59,962 bases of DNA from Planctomycetaceae bacterium (GTDB lineage: Bacteria; Planctomycetota; Planctomycetia; Planctomycetales; Planctomycetaceae). The notes under the pieces are model-generated. The model saw nothing but the letters and a program-made list of their open reading frames with translations. It made no database searches and was not told the DNA's origin. Position numbers and translations under genes: made by a program. The first letter of the stretch is position 1. The number at the start of each line of letters is the position of its first letter. The stretch spans positions 1 through 59,962 of the forward strand of contig JALQUR010000379.1 of NCBI GenBank assembly GCA_023260695.1, written 5' to 3'. Of this stretch, positions 39,552-49,612 are shown in pieces.

Positions 39552-40883
39552 TTATTCGGAAGCAGAGAACTCCTGCAGCAGTGCGCTGAGCTGTTCCAGC
39601 TGCTCAGGATTTTCATCAGCAAGATTGGTGGTTTCATGAGGGTCGGAAGTGAGGTCGAACAGGCGGAATTCCTGATTGTCCCACTCGTGCAGTCTGCTGT
39701 ACTGCGTAGTGTCAAGCCCCTTGTATCTGCGAATCAGTTTCCAGTTCCTGTGAATCAGCCAGCGATACTGCAAGGCCCGGTCCGGATGGTCCGTTGTCAT
39801 ATTGAAAACGGAGTGTGTGACCCCTGAAATCGTCTCACGCAGACCACGGACTTCTTCATCAAGCAGATTGATCCCCGTCAGGTTCTCCGGAACAGGCATT
39901 CCGGCAATTGCCGCAATCGTCGGAAACAGGTCGCTGGCGTGAGCCGGATCGCTGCTGCGACTCGGAGCAATTCTTCCTGGCCAGGAGACGAGAACTGGAG
40001 TCCGGATGCCAGCTTCGAAAGGTGATCCCTTGGAACGCAGTGCGTACTGCTGCCATGATTCCTGATGCGGGTCCCTGCTGTTCGTGCTTCTGGCTGCCCA
40101 GCCGTTATCGCAGATGAAGATGATGACTGTGTTTTCAAGGATACGGCGATCTTCCAGATGACTGACAAGACTGCCGCAGGTTTCATCAAACCATTCACAA
40201 CAGGCGTAATAGGCGGCCACATCGTCTGCCCGGCCTGCAGCCTGGTATTTCTGCAGCAGCCGAGCTGGCGGGTTATGCGGGGTGTGGGGCATCATTGGTG
40301 CGTACCACACAAAGAACGGCTGCTGTTCTTTGACGGAGTCGTCAATAAATCGGAACAGCGGCTGCATCGTGTTTCGCCCGATCTGCAGGCCGATGTCTCC
40401 GTGACGTCCCCTGTTTGAGGGATCTCCATGTGTCATGCCGTGCGTAAACCCGCCGTCCTGCCATGAACCTTCCCACCATTTTCCCGACTGAAATGTGCGA
40501 TAGCCGGCATCGGTCAGGCTGCGGACCACACTGGGCAGCTGATGGAATTTCTCACGCAGGGGCAGATCCAGTTCTGCTCGACGGTTACGGCCATCAACGT
40601 CGTTACCTGTAATGCGATGCAGCGATGGCGAGAGCCCTGTCAGCATGGTCGCCAGTGATGGTCTGCAGAGCGGCGAGGCAACATAGCCACGTTCGAAGAC
40701 GATGCTGCGTTGAGCCAGTGCGTCAAGGTTTGGGGTGTGGATCTCTGCGTGCCCCATGAACCCGTAGTCGGACCAGGCCTGGTCGTCCCCGATAATCAGC
40801 ACGATATTCGGGCGTTCGGCAAACGCAGCTGAACCCAGCAGGGCTGACACGAGCGGCAGCAGGAGCAGGATCAATTGGTACAT
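39552..40883 (-). CDS. Sulfatase (S1 family), variant FGly motif CRPSL
   Basis: RPNIVLIIGDDQAWSDYGFMG, YVASPLCRPSLATMLTG, FFVWYAPMMPHTPHNPP. Confidence 0.93.
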   Translation of the reverse strand: MYQLILLLLPLVSALLGSAAFAERPNIVLIIGDDQAWSDYGFMGHAEIHTPNLDALAQRSIVFERGYVASPLCRPSLATMLTGLSPSLHRITGNDVDGRNRRAELDLPLREKFHQLPSVVRSLTDAGYRTFQSGKWWEGSWQDGGFTHGMTHGDPSNRGRHGDIGLQIGRNTMQPLFRFIDDSVKEQQPFFVWYAPMMPHTPHNPPARLLQKYQAAGRADDVAAYYACCEWFDETCGSLVSHLEDRRILENTVIIFICDNGWAARSTNSRDPHQESWQQYALRSKGSPFEAGIRTPVLVSWPGRIAPSRSSDPAHASDLFPTIAAIAGMPVPENLTGINLLDEEVRGLRETISGVTHSVFNMTTDHPDRALQYRWLIHRNWKLIRRYKGLDTTQYSRLHEWDNQEFRLFDLTSDPHETTNLADENPEQLEQLSALLQEFSASE

Positions 40884-40936
40884 GCAGAAAAAATCCAGTG
40901 ATGCTGATGAGGCAGGTCGGGCAGTTGCACAATTCC

Positions 40937-41590
40937 TTACGGTGTCCTGGTGGTGGCGGTGATGGCTGCTGCAACCTGATCCGCCAGTTTCCGGGAGCCG
41001 TTCGTGGTGAAGTGTACATTTCCAGGCCCGCTGAACATATCAGCGGTGAAACGACTTGTCAGCGCATGCAGGTCATTCACTTCGACGGAGTACTTCTGCA
41101 TGACACGCAACGCAATCTGGTTGTATTTGTCATCGTCCCCGACGAAACGGCCGGCTTCACCTTCAGGAACAACGGTTGTGGTGGCAAAAATCAGTCTGGC
41201 CCCGGTTTTCTGCAGACGCTGTACGAGCTTCTCGAGATTCTGCTCATATTGCTCCGGAGAGACGGCCTGAGTGCCCTTGATCTTGTCGCGGTTTCCCTGT
41301 GTTTTCGAATCCGGATGGCGATAGCAAAGATCGTGAAGTCCCCAGTTAAAGTGGATCACGTCCCAGTCAGTGGGTCCCAGCCATTTGTCGATGGCCCCAA
41401 GTCCGGTGACGGTGCTGCCACAGTTTGCCTGTGGTCTGCTGACATTCACTTTTCCCTGCAGGAGTGTCTTTACGTGGGGTGTGTACCCGATCGAGATGGA
41501 ATCGCCAAGAATCAGCGCCTGAGGTAATTCATCAACGGACATGTTCGGGATTAATGGAACGGCCAGGAGTAACAGAATGAATGATCGCAT
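40937..41590 (-). CDS. SGNH/GDSL hydrolase
   Basis: ALILGDSISIGYTPHVKTLL, VIHFNWGLHDLCYRH, C-terminal NVHFTTNGSRKLADQV. Confidence 0.88.
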   Translation of the reverse strand: MRSFILLLLAVPLIPNMSVDELPQALILGDSISIGYTPHVKTLLQGKVNVSRPQANCGSTVTGLGAIDKWLGPTDWDVIHFNWGLHDLCYRHPDSKTQGNRDKIKGTQAVSPEQYEQNLEKLVQRLQKTGARLIFATTTVVPEGEAGRFVGDDDKYNQIALRVMQKYSVEVNDLHALTSRFTADMFSGPGNVHFTTNGSRKLADQVAAAITATTRTP

Positions 41591-41679
41591 GGACAGGGTT
41601 GCTTCCTGATCTCTGGCGGATGTTGCTCCGCGTGGGGTGAGTCCGTTGGTGGCCAGTGAAAACGAAAAGCTGCGATGAG

Positions 41680-43176
41680 TCAGGGATAATCACTGCCCAC
41701 AAGGCTGTGCCGAACGCTCTGCTGCCACTGCAGCAGGTGTTCCCTGAGCTCATCTGCAGTCTGCGGCTGTTCATCGATCAGATTGCGGGATTCAGCCGGG
41801 TCCCGACTCAGGTCGAATAACTCAGCCTCCTCACCCGTGTTGCGAGTGTGAATGACAAGTTTGTGATTGCCTGAGATGACAGCTCGGGCACCCTGTGTCA
41901 GTGGTTCCGGGATTTCCGAGTAGCGAAAGTTCTGAAATGTGCGATTCGGTTTGCCATTCATGAGCTTGACGAGTGGAGTGGTGCCGATCTGTTCCTGCGG
42001 ATCAATCCACGGCGTCTTTGGCGATCCCTGCAGTTCATCCGTATCGAGCATCCAGAAAAAAAGAGGGGCGGGCCGTACAGACATTCCGGTCTCCCAGACT
42101 GGGCTCAGATTGATGCCATCGACTGGCCGATCCGGCAGTGGTTGTTCTGTAATGCTGCAGATTGTGGGAAGCAGATCGCTGGTTACGGCTCTGACACTGC
42201 TGCTGTGAGGCTGAGGTATCGCTGCGGGCCATTCAATCAGGCCCGGAACCAGAATACCTCCTTCATAGATGGTGCTCTTCACACCCCGGTGCGGTTCACC
42301 GAGAGCCGATTCGCCGGAGGTACCGTTGTCACCGCAGTAGAAGACCAGCGTATTCTCGCGCAGCCCGGTTTGCTTCAGATGGTTCCGTAACTCACCGATT
42401 GCTCGATCCATGGCAGTGATCTCTGCGTACCGCTCGCGCAAAACGTGCCCTTTGGGACGTCGGACCGGAAGTCCCGTCTCGTTGGATGTCAGTGCAACTT
42501 CCTGCGGGTATTCTGTGAGCAGGCGATCATACAGAGCGAGATCCTCCGGCAGCCCGCTGTATGGTTCGTGCGGAGATCCGAACCAGACAACCGCCAGAAA
42601 CGGCTGCTTCGATTCACGGCAGCTGTCGACAAATCGGATTGTCTCGTGGATCAGGATCTGAGAACTTTCCCCATTGAATGTCTGCGGCGGGGCGCCATTG
42701 CGGGAAAGAGATGGGTTGAGTTCGAAAAAGTTGTCATGCGAAAGCCACTCATCAAATCCCATTGCTCCCGGATTCAGCGATGAGTCCTGTTTGACAGTTC
42801 CGACATGCCATTTTCCGAAGTGTCCGCAGCGATAGCCGGCATTTGCCAGCACCGCTGCAATGGTGATTTCTTCCGGACGCATCGACCAGCCGGGGGCAAA
42901 AGTTCCCATACGATTGGGATGCCGGCCTGTCAGAAAACTTGCTCGAGTCGGGGAGCAGTTCGGATGCCCGGCATAGAAGCGATCAAACTTCAGGCCCTCT
43001 GCGGCCATGGCGTCGAGCACCGGAGTCCGGACCCATGGATGGCCATTGTAGCCGGTTTCCTCCCAGCCGTGATCATCACCCATCATCAGAATGATATTGG
43101 GCCGCTCTGTCGCAAAGCCGGATTGCTGCAGCAGCACGATGGCAGTGATCAGACAAATCTGCAGTGCACGCATCAT
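41680..43176 (-). CDS. Sulfatase (S1 family)
   Basis: RPNIILMMGDDHGWEETGYNGH, FGly motif CSPTRASFLTG, VFYCGDNGTSGES. Confidence 0.95.
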   Translation of the reverse strand: MMRALQICLITAIVLLQQSGFATERPNIILMMGDDHGWEETGYNGHPWVRTPVLDAMAAEGLKFDRFYAGHPNCSPTRASFLTGRHPNRMGTFAPGWSMRPEEITIAAVLANAGYRCGHFGKWHVGTVKQDSSLNPGAMGFDEWLSHDNFFELNPSLSRNGAPPQTFNGESSQILIHETIRFVDSCRESKQPFLAVVWFGSPHEPYSGLPEDLALYDRLLTEYPQEVALTSNETGLPVRRPKGHVLRERYAEITAMDRAIGELRNHLKQTGLRENTLVFYCGDNGTSGESALGEPHRGVKSTIYEGGILVPGLIEWPAAIPQPHSSSVRAVTSDLLPTICSITEQPLPDRPVDGINLSPVWETGMSVRPAPLFFWMLDTDELQGSPKTPWIDPQEQIGTTPLVKLMNGKPNRTFQNFRYSEIPEPLTQGARAVISGNHKLVIHTRNTGEEAELFDLSRDPAESRNLIDEQPQTADELREHLLQWQQSVRHSLVGSDYP

Positions 43177-44678
43177 TCCGCTCCTTCCGATGAATCGAAA
43201 CCGGGCTCCCGCAGTCCCGTACCTTCAACTCCGGTCAGCGAGTCCCCGAGATCCTGCCGAGCCACGTCGGCCAGTCGCTGCAGCTGGGCAACAACCTCGG
43301 GGTGCTGAACAGACAGGTCATGCAGTTCACCCGGGTCCGAATTCAGATTGAAGAGCGACAGCGGAAGCTGCTCAATCCGATACCCGTGTCGACTCGCGAT
43401 ACCTTCAACGCCGGACTGTGTGATGGACTGCGGCGCCAGTCTGCCCCAGTTCGACGGTTTTCCATTACGTCCAGGTTCCGCGGCCACCGTCAGATATGGG
43501 TGCGGGAAATGCAGTTTCCACGCTCCCTGGCGGATCGCCTGCAGCTGAGTTCCGGAGTAGAACAGCAGCACGTCATGTGGTGGAGCGGCGTGCGGCTGTC
43601 CCAGCAGGAGAGGAAGTGCGGAGCGGCCATCAATAGGAACTTCCGGTCTGCGACCATTGACCAGTTCCGTGAATGTCGGCAGCAGATCAATTGCCATCCA
43701 TGGCTGATCGCTCACTCGGCCTGCCGCAATTCTTCCCGGCCAGCGGATCACACAGGGGACCCTGACTCCACCTTCAAATACGGTCAGCTTTCCTTCACGC
43801 AGCGGAGCCGCAGAACCAGCGTGTTCGCCATAGGACAGGAATGGTCCGTTGTCCGAAATGAACATGATCAGAGTCTTCTCATCAAGCCCGCAACGACGGA
43901 CCGCAGCGAGGATCTGAGCGACAGACCAGTCCAGTTCTTCAATCACATCTGCGTAGAGACCGTGGCCGCTGCGGCCGTTGAATTCTGCTGATGCAAAGAT
44001 CGGGACATGCGGCATGATATGTGGCAGGTACAGAAAGAACGGGCCGTCCTTGTTCTGTTCGATGAACTGCACAGCTCGTTCTGTCAGACGTTTTGTGAAC
44101 TGCGTCTGGTCCGGATCCGTTTCAATGATTCTGCGACCATCATAGAACGGCAGCGGTGGCATGCTGTCAAAGAGCACTGGATGGTATTTTGTGTTGTCAT
44201 TCGAATACGGGATTCCCATCCAGTCATGAAAGCCGTTGTTCATGGGGTGGAACATGGGGCGTGTGCCAAGGTGCCATTTCCCCATGCCACCGACCTGATA
44301 ACCCAGTTCCGCAAACATCTCCGAAAGCAGCCATTCAGAATCGGCAATGCCTCCACGGCTGGTGTGGTTGTAGGCGCCATGCATCCCCAGTCGGTTTGGA
44401 TAGCAGCCGGTCATCAATGCCGTTCGGGATGCCGTGCACACAGCCTGAGCCACATAGAACTGTGTGAAGCGGACACCTTCAGTGCCGAGCCGATCAATTG
44501 CCGGGGTGCGGATCTGTTCAGCTCCCTGAATGCTCAGGTCGGCATAGCCCAGATCATCTGCCATGATCACAATAACATTCGGTTGCTCCACATCAGCTGC
44601 ACAGGAATGCCAGCAGAAACCGTTCAGCATCAGGACTGACAGCAGCAGTCGGATGCATCCTGTCTGAAACGTCGTCAT
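43173..44678 (-). CDS. Sulfatase (S1 family)
   Basis: [21 protein letters not shown], FGly motif [31 protein letters not shown]; overlaps the next sulfatase by 4 bp. Confidence 0.95.
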   Translation of the reverse strand: MTTFQTGCIRLLLSVLMLNGFCWHSCAADVEQPNVIVIMADDLGYADLSIQGAEQIRTPAIDRLGTEGVRFTQFYVAQAVCTASRTALMTGCYPNRLGMHGAYNHTSRGGIADSEWLLSEMFAELGYQVGGMGKWHLGTRPMFHPMNNGFHDWMGIPYSNDNTKYHPVLFDSMPPLPFYDGRRIIETDPDQTQFTKRLTERAVQFIEQNKDGPFFLYLPHIMPHVPIFASAEFNGRSGHGLYADVIEELDWSVAQILAAVRRCGLDEKTLIMFISDNGPFLSYGEHAGSAAPLREGKLTVFEGGVRVPCVIRWPGRIAAGRVSDQPWMAIDLLPTFTELVNGRRPEVPIDGRSALPLLLGQPHAAPPHDVLLFYSGTQLQAIRQGAWKLHFPHPYLTVAAEPGRNGKPSNWGRLAPQSITQSGVEGIASRHGYRIEQLPLSLFNLNSDPGELHDLSVQHPEVVAQLQRLADVARQDLGDSLTGVEGTGLREPGFDSSEGAE

Positions 44679-46237
44679 TCGATCACCTCTGGTTCAAAGT
44701 CGCCGGGATTGACCCATCCGGCAGATGGTCGTTTCCCGTTCATGGTCTGTTCGTGGAAACCGGCGCCCGCAGTGGGGCGGTAGTTATCAAAGATTCTCCC
44801 CTGCCCGAACATGCGCGGATCTCCACTCTGACGCAGTTCAGACTCCATCTGCTCGCGGAGGATGCGGATCTGTTCCGCCGAGGATTCACTCACCGCGAGA
44901 TTGTCGACGCAGTACGGATCAGATCGACGCTGATACAATTCATCTGACGGCCGTTTGCCGAAGTTCAGCTGCCAGAACAGATCGCTGCGATCCCGGCGGC
45001 CACGTTCCAGCAGGAGTGTCTTCAGGGGACTTCCATCGGTGTCAAGATAGCCCGTTTCGGGATTTCCAGCCGGCCAGCGATCGGGTTCGTAATTGTGCAG
45101 GTACACGTGTTCTGCAGTGACAATTCCGCGAATCGGATAACCAGCGTCTCCCGGGCGGCCAACATCAGTGCGTTCCTTTCCGATCAGGACATGATTCCGA
45201 TCCGGCTCAATCTGACCAGAACTGCCGCTTTCCAGCAGCGGACGGAGACTGCGGCCAAAGAATGGGCGCATTCCGGAATCCGAGGCTGAGATGCCGGCGT
45301 AGTCGAGGATCGTGGGCGCCAGATCCGTGAAGTTGATGTAGTCCTCGACGTGCCGGCCGGAGACTTCGATTCCCTCAGGAAATCGTACAGCAAAGGGAAT
45401 GCGATTGGAGTCGGGACTGGCGTACCCCTTGACGCGGGGGAAGGGCATCCCATGATCGCTTGTCACGATGATCAATGTGCTGTCCAGCAGTCCTCGCGAT
45501 TCCAGTTCCTGCAGCATCAGTCCAAGGTGGCGATCGGTGTGTTCAACTTCAAATGCATAGTCCAGCATGTCATGTCGCACTGTCTCGTTGTCGGGCCAGA
45601 ATGCGGGAATCTCATCAATGTCGGAGAGTTTCAGGCCGCCCTTTGTGGCCCCGGCCTGAAACTCGTAGCGGCGATGGGGTTCTGTACTGCCGTACCAGAA
45701 ACACCAGGAGCGTCCTTCCGGACAGGCGTCCAGAAAACTCCGGAAATTCCCCGCGTAGTCGTTGTTGCTGATGGCTTCGGCTGGTGGCTGAGCCTTCAGT
45801 TGCTGCCAGGGTTTCCCGGTCAGCTGTCGATTTACTCCAGCTGCATTGCGTGCAATTCCCGGCCCCCAGCCCTTGCCTGTAAACCCCATGTGCCACCCGG
45901 CTTCCGTCAGTGCTTCAGGCCAGCTGCGGAATCTGGCCGGAAACATTGCTAGGTGATTGCCTGCTTCCTCAAGCTGCCAGAAATTCCTTCCCGTGAGCAC
46001 AATCGCTCGCGATGGAGCGCATTTTGCCATTGGAGTCCATGCATTTTCGAACAGGACACCTTCCATCGCGACGCGGTCAAACGCAGGTGTACGAATCCAT
46101 GGGGTACCGTATGCCCCTGCGTGCAGCCCCCAGTCGTCGGCGATGGCAAACAGGATATTCGGCGGCGCTGCTGCGGCCGTCTGCAGAACAGGCAGGATTG
46201 CCAGCAACCCCAACGCCAACCGGAAGAAAGTCTGCAT
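44675..46237 (-). CDS. Sulfatase (heparan N-sulfatase-like)
   Basis: [33 protein letters not shown], FGly motif [30 protein letters not shown]; overlaps the next sulfatase by 4 bp. Confidence 0.95.
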   Translation of the reverse strand: MQTFFRLALGLLAILPVLQTAAAAPPNILFAIADDWGLHAGAYGTPWIRTPAFDRVAMEGVLFENAWTPMAKCAPSRAIVLTGRNFWQLEEAGNHLAMFPARFRSWPEALTEAGWHMGFTGKGWGPGIARNAAGVNRQLTGKPWQQLKAQPPAEAISNNDYAGNFRSFLDACPEGRSWCFWYGSTEPHRRYEFQAGATKGGLKLSDIDEIPAFWPDNETVRHDMLDYAFEVEHTDRHLGLMLQELESRGLLDSTLIIVTSDHGMPFPRVKGYASPDSNRIPFAVRFPEGIEVSGRHVEDYINFTDLAPTILDYAGISASDSGMRPFFGRSLRPLLESGSSGQIEPDRNHVLIGKERTDVGRPGDAGYPIRGIVTAEHVYLHNYEPDRWPAGNPETGYLDTDGSPLKTLLLERGRRDRSDLFWQLNFGKRPSDELYQRRSDPYCVDNLAVSESSAEQIRILREQMESELRQSGDPRMFGQGRIFDNYRPTAGAGFHEQTMNGKRPSAGWVNPGDFEPEVIE

Positions 46238-46373
46238 CTGCGTTCCTTTTCATTCTGCTGCATGGTTGTCATTGCCGCAGGCGACAGATCCGAAGGGCAG
46301 TCTGCGAATTCGCATCGGGTACTTCGGTAGATCGGCTGCTGCAGCCCATCGCCGCAGGTTTCGAGTGTTCAGG

Positions 46374-47801
46374 TCAGCGTTCAATCGCTCCGGCGGCTCC
46401 CCAGGAATTCGGTTCACTGAGCAGTCGGGGAGAGACTGGCTGGAGTTGCTGATCGCCCTGCAACGCCATCCAGTAGTCAAGCTTCGTTCGCAGCCGCAGC
46501 AGTTCCGTCCGGAACTCCGGCCTGTCGGAAAGATCTGTTTGTTCTGCCGGGTCTGCAGTCAGATCGTACAGCTCTTCAGCTGGCCGCTGATGATAGCGTT
46601 TCAGGATTGCGGCTGCAGCCGGGTCTGATTCAGCAGCTGTTTCCCACGTTGCAAAGAAGTCACGTTGTCCCAGTCGTCCCGCCACCAGATCGATGTGAGT
46701 TGTGAAAGCGTTTTCGGGGTGCAGATTGCGGATGTACTTCCAGCGTTCTTCCGTAACGCTTCGCGCCGGGTAGACATTCATGCGGTTGTCATTTGAGTGG
46801 AGGGCGAAGATCTGATTCCTGTGGGCTTGCCGGGATTGCAGGAGCACTGGCAGAAACGAGCGACCATCGAGACCCTCAGGTGCGTGACCTCCGGCCAGTT
46901 CCACAAACGTCGGCAGCAGGTCCACCCAGCTCACCATTGCTGATGAACGAGTGCCAGCTGCAATCCTTCCGGGCCAGGAAAAAATTAACGGAACACGAAT
47001 CCCGGCTTCGTAAAGATTCCACTTGGCGAATGGCCACTGAGCACCGTGATCAGAAGTGAAGATCACGACGGTGTTGTCGGACAGATGCTCCCTGACTCCG
47101 TTGAGCACTGTCTGAAGGTCGCGATCAGCAGATTCCACTGCTGCAGCGTAGCGAGCACGCCAGATACGTGTTCGCGGTGTGTCAATGCTTCCCGCCGGCA
47201 GCTTCAGCTCGTCTGCATTGATGTCAGTTGTGTCTTCCGGCCAGGGGACGTGTGGCCAGTTGCTGCCGACCATCAGACACAGCGGACGGGAGTCGGAATT
47301 TCTGCGCTGGGAAAGGAAATCAACAGCAGCGGTGATGCCCGCATGGTCATGAAAGCCATCATTGGCAAATACATCAAAACCATAGTCTGCGGTATGGCGA
47401 TAATGAGAGACCTTGCCGAATGCAGCAGTCTGATAGCCCAGTTCCTGCAGGAATGACGGCAGCTTACGGAGCTCAGCTCGGGGACGGCTGTGGTTGGATT
47501 CAGCGCCATTGCGAGCCGGCATCAGCCCTGTCAGCAGGGCAGCGCGACTGGGTGCACAGGACGGTGATGCAACGTAGGCTCGGTCGAATGACATCCCTGT
47601 TGCTGCCAGCTGCCGGATGGCAGGTGTCCTGATTCCTGTGGCTCCCCAGGGCTGTGCATCAAGCTGGCTGAAATCATCAGCAATGACGAGGACGATATTG
47701 GGCAGCTCGGCATTATCGGAGAACAATGGGCTGCAGAAAACTGTGAACAGGCAGGCGGGAATCAACGTTGATAATGCTGATGCCATGCGAAGCTGAAGCA
47801 T
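46374..47801 (-). CDS. Sulfatase (iduronate-2-sulfatase-like)
   Basis: LPNIVLVIADDFSQLDAQPWGATGIRTPAI, FGly motif CAPSRAALLTGLMPARNGAE, TVVIFTSDHGAQWPFAKWNLYEAGIRVPLIFSWPG. Confidence 0.95.
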   Translation of the reverse strand: MLQLRMASALSTLIPACLFTVFCSPLFSDNAELPNIVLVIADDFSQLDAQPWGATGIRTPAIRQLAATGMSFDRAYVASPSCAPSRAALLTGLMPARNGAESNHSRPRAELRKLPSFLQELGYQTAAFGKVSHYRHTADYGFDVFANDGFHDHAGITAAVDFLSQRRNSDSRPLCLMVGSNWPHVPWPEDTTDINADELKLPAGSIDTPRTRIWRARYAAAVESADRDLQTVLNGVREHLSDNTVVIFTSDHGAQWPFAKWNLYEAGIRVPLIFSWPGRIAAGTRSSAMVSWVDLLPTFVELAGGHAPEGLDGRSFLPVLLQSRQAHRNQIFALHSNDNRMNVYPARSVTEERWKYIRNLHPENAFTTHIDLVAGRLGQRDFFATWETAAESDPAAAAILKRYHQRPAEELYDLTADPAEQTDLSDRPEFRTELLRLRTKLDYWMALQGDQQLQPVSPRLLSEPNSWGAAGAIER

Positions 47802-47913
47802 GGGGGGGCGGTCTTCAAACAGGTTGTGCAGGCGGAGGAAGCAGACTGGCAGAGTCTGACGCTGGCACAGGGTAACGCAGCAAATGCCGGGTTTCCACCG
47901 GCGGGCAAAAGCA

Positions 47914-47949
47914 ACGGCCCCGCTGAGACAGGAGTCTCCGCGGGGCCGT
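47914..47949 (-). terminator. GC-rich hairpin terminator downstream of the HtrA-like gene
   Basis: CGGCCCCGC...GCGGGGCCG stem; minus-strand transcript continues UUGCUUUUG. Confidence 0.65.
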
Positions 47950-47976
47950 CCAGTCGCACGATGGCAGAGCGGTCAT

Positions 47977-49497
47977 TCAGTTCTGTGGCTCAAACGGAAT
48001 GCTCAGAAGTCGAGTTCCACTGCTGGAGCTGACCAGAAGAACCAGCTGGCCTCTGCGGCCTGCCTCAAGCAGTCCCTGACGCAGATCATCAGCACTCTGC
48101 AGATCAGTATTCCCGATCCGTGTCAGAACGACACCGGGCACGAGCCCAAGTCGATCGGCGATACTGCCACGCAGCAGGTCCGTAACGACAAGTCCTGCAT
48201 CGATATTGATGTCCAGCTGTTCTGCCAGCTCTGGTGTCAGCACTGCAACCGCGACACCAAGTTCCTCGATCCGGCTGCTGCTCGCAGGAGATGTACTGTC
48301 CGCCATATCCAGCGGAAATTCTGCCGCTGTAATCTGCAGGGATTCTGTGGATCCATCGCGGAGGACCACCATGGTGCAGGGAGTTCCGATTCTGAGCCGT
48401 TCTGCAATTGTCATGAGCTGCTGGCGGGTGCGGATTTCTTCTCCATTGAGGCTGATGATTACGTCCCCTGGTTCTACTCCGCCTGTGGCGGCCGGAGAAC
48501 CGGGGCGAACACTTTCAATCACAACGCCACGGGAGGTGGGAAGTTTCATGGATCGAGCAATTTCCGGAGTCAGCTCGGCTGGCGTCACGCCAAGATAGGC
48601 TCGACGCACGCGTCCGTCCTGCAGCAGCTGATCGCTCACCCAGCGCGCCAGGCTCACCGGAATTGCGAGACTGATGCCATCGTAGCCACCGCTGCGAGTT
48701 TCAATTGCGGTGTTGATTCCGATGACCTCGCCCCGCATGTTGACCAGCGGGCCACCGCTGTTTCCCGGATTCACTGCCGCATCAGTCTGCAGAAATTCCT
48801 GCCGAACCGGCAGATTCTTCATCCCTCGGGATTTGGCACTGATGATGCCCTGAGTGACGGTTCGGTCCAGACCAAACGGACTGCCGAAGGCGAGTACCCA
48901 GTCTCCGATTTCTGCATCACGATCATCGCCGAGCGGAACAATCGGCAGCGTGTCCTCGGTGTCGATTCGCAATACAGCGATGTCTGCAAAGTCATCAGCG
49001 CGGATGTCGGTTGCCCTGAATTCCCGACCGTCAGCCAGACCGACATAGACGTCGCTTGCTCCGCGAATGACGTGTGCGTTGGTCATGATCAGTCCGGATG
49101 CTTCGATAATGAACCCAGACCCCTCACCCGTTGCGATTTCACCGGAGTTTCCCGGGCTCTGCTGTTCCTGCATCCTTCTGCGCAGGTCTTCGAACAGGTC
49201 ATCCGCCTGACTACCTCCGAACCGGCGGCCAAATGGAAAATCATCCTGCCCCCTGGTCATGCGCGGGGAGGAAATCCGGCGGGTGGTACGAATCGACACA
49301 ATTGCAGGCAGTGTACGTCTGGAAACCCAGCGAAATGCATCCGACAGTTCGGCCGCCCGAGCAAGGCTCGCCGGCGGCGGACCAGCGTCCTCATCCGCCG
49401 CCGCCAGTGGTGAAAGCGTTCCCGCATACATCAGGACACCGCCGAGAATCCCACCGCAAAGTCCCGTACCAAGGATCGTCCACTTCTGAATCGACAT
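47977..49497 (-). CDS. HtrA/DegP-like serine protease with two PDZ domains
   Basis: TNAHVIRGASDVYVGLADG, DFADIAVLRIDTED, FLQTDAAVNPGNSGGPLVN; PDZ segments SVRPGSPAATGGVEPGDVIISLNGEEI and RGSIADRLGLVPGVVLTRIG. Start at MSIQKWTILGTG. Confidence 0.94.
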   Translation of the reverse strand: MSIQKWTILGTGLCGGILGGVLMYAGTLSPLAAADEDAGPPPASLARAAELSDAFRWVSRRTLPAIVSIRTTRRISSPRMTRGQDDFPFGRRFGGSQADDLFEDLRRRMQEQQSPGNSGEIATGEGSGFIIEASGLIMTNAHVIRGASDVYVGLADGREFRATDIRADDFADIAVLRIDTEDTLPIVPLGDDRDAEIGDWVLAFGSPFGLDRTVTQGIISAKSRGMKNLPVRQEFLQTDAAVNPGNSGGPLVNMRGEVIGINTAIETRSGGYDGISLAIPVSLARWVSDQLLQDGRVRRAYLGVTPAELTPEIARSMKLPTSRGVVIESVRPGSPAATGGVEPGDVIISLNGEEIRTRQQLMTIAERLRIGTPCTMVVLRDGSTESLQITAAEFPLDMADSTSPASSSRIEELGVAVAVLTPELAEQLDINIDAGLVVTDLLRGSIADRLGLVPGVVLTRIGNTDLQSADDLRQGLLEAGRRGQLVLLVSSSSGTRLLSIPFEPQN

Positions 49498-49612
49498 GTC
49501 AAATCTCCCGGACTGACGGAATGAAAGCGTTTGCGGAACCTGACTCGTGCTGCTGTAAATGCGGTCCTGATGGCCCATCGCTCATTTCGAACTGTGCACG
49601 TCTGTTCCAGAA

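Noticed and set aside
47884-49413. 509-aa + strand ORF
   Set aside because: Antisense to the HtrA-like protease, which has a clear catalytic triad and PDZ domains; Cys/Ser/Arg-rich translation looks like a shadow ORF.
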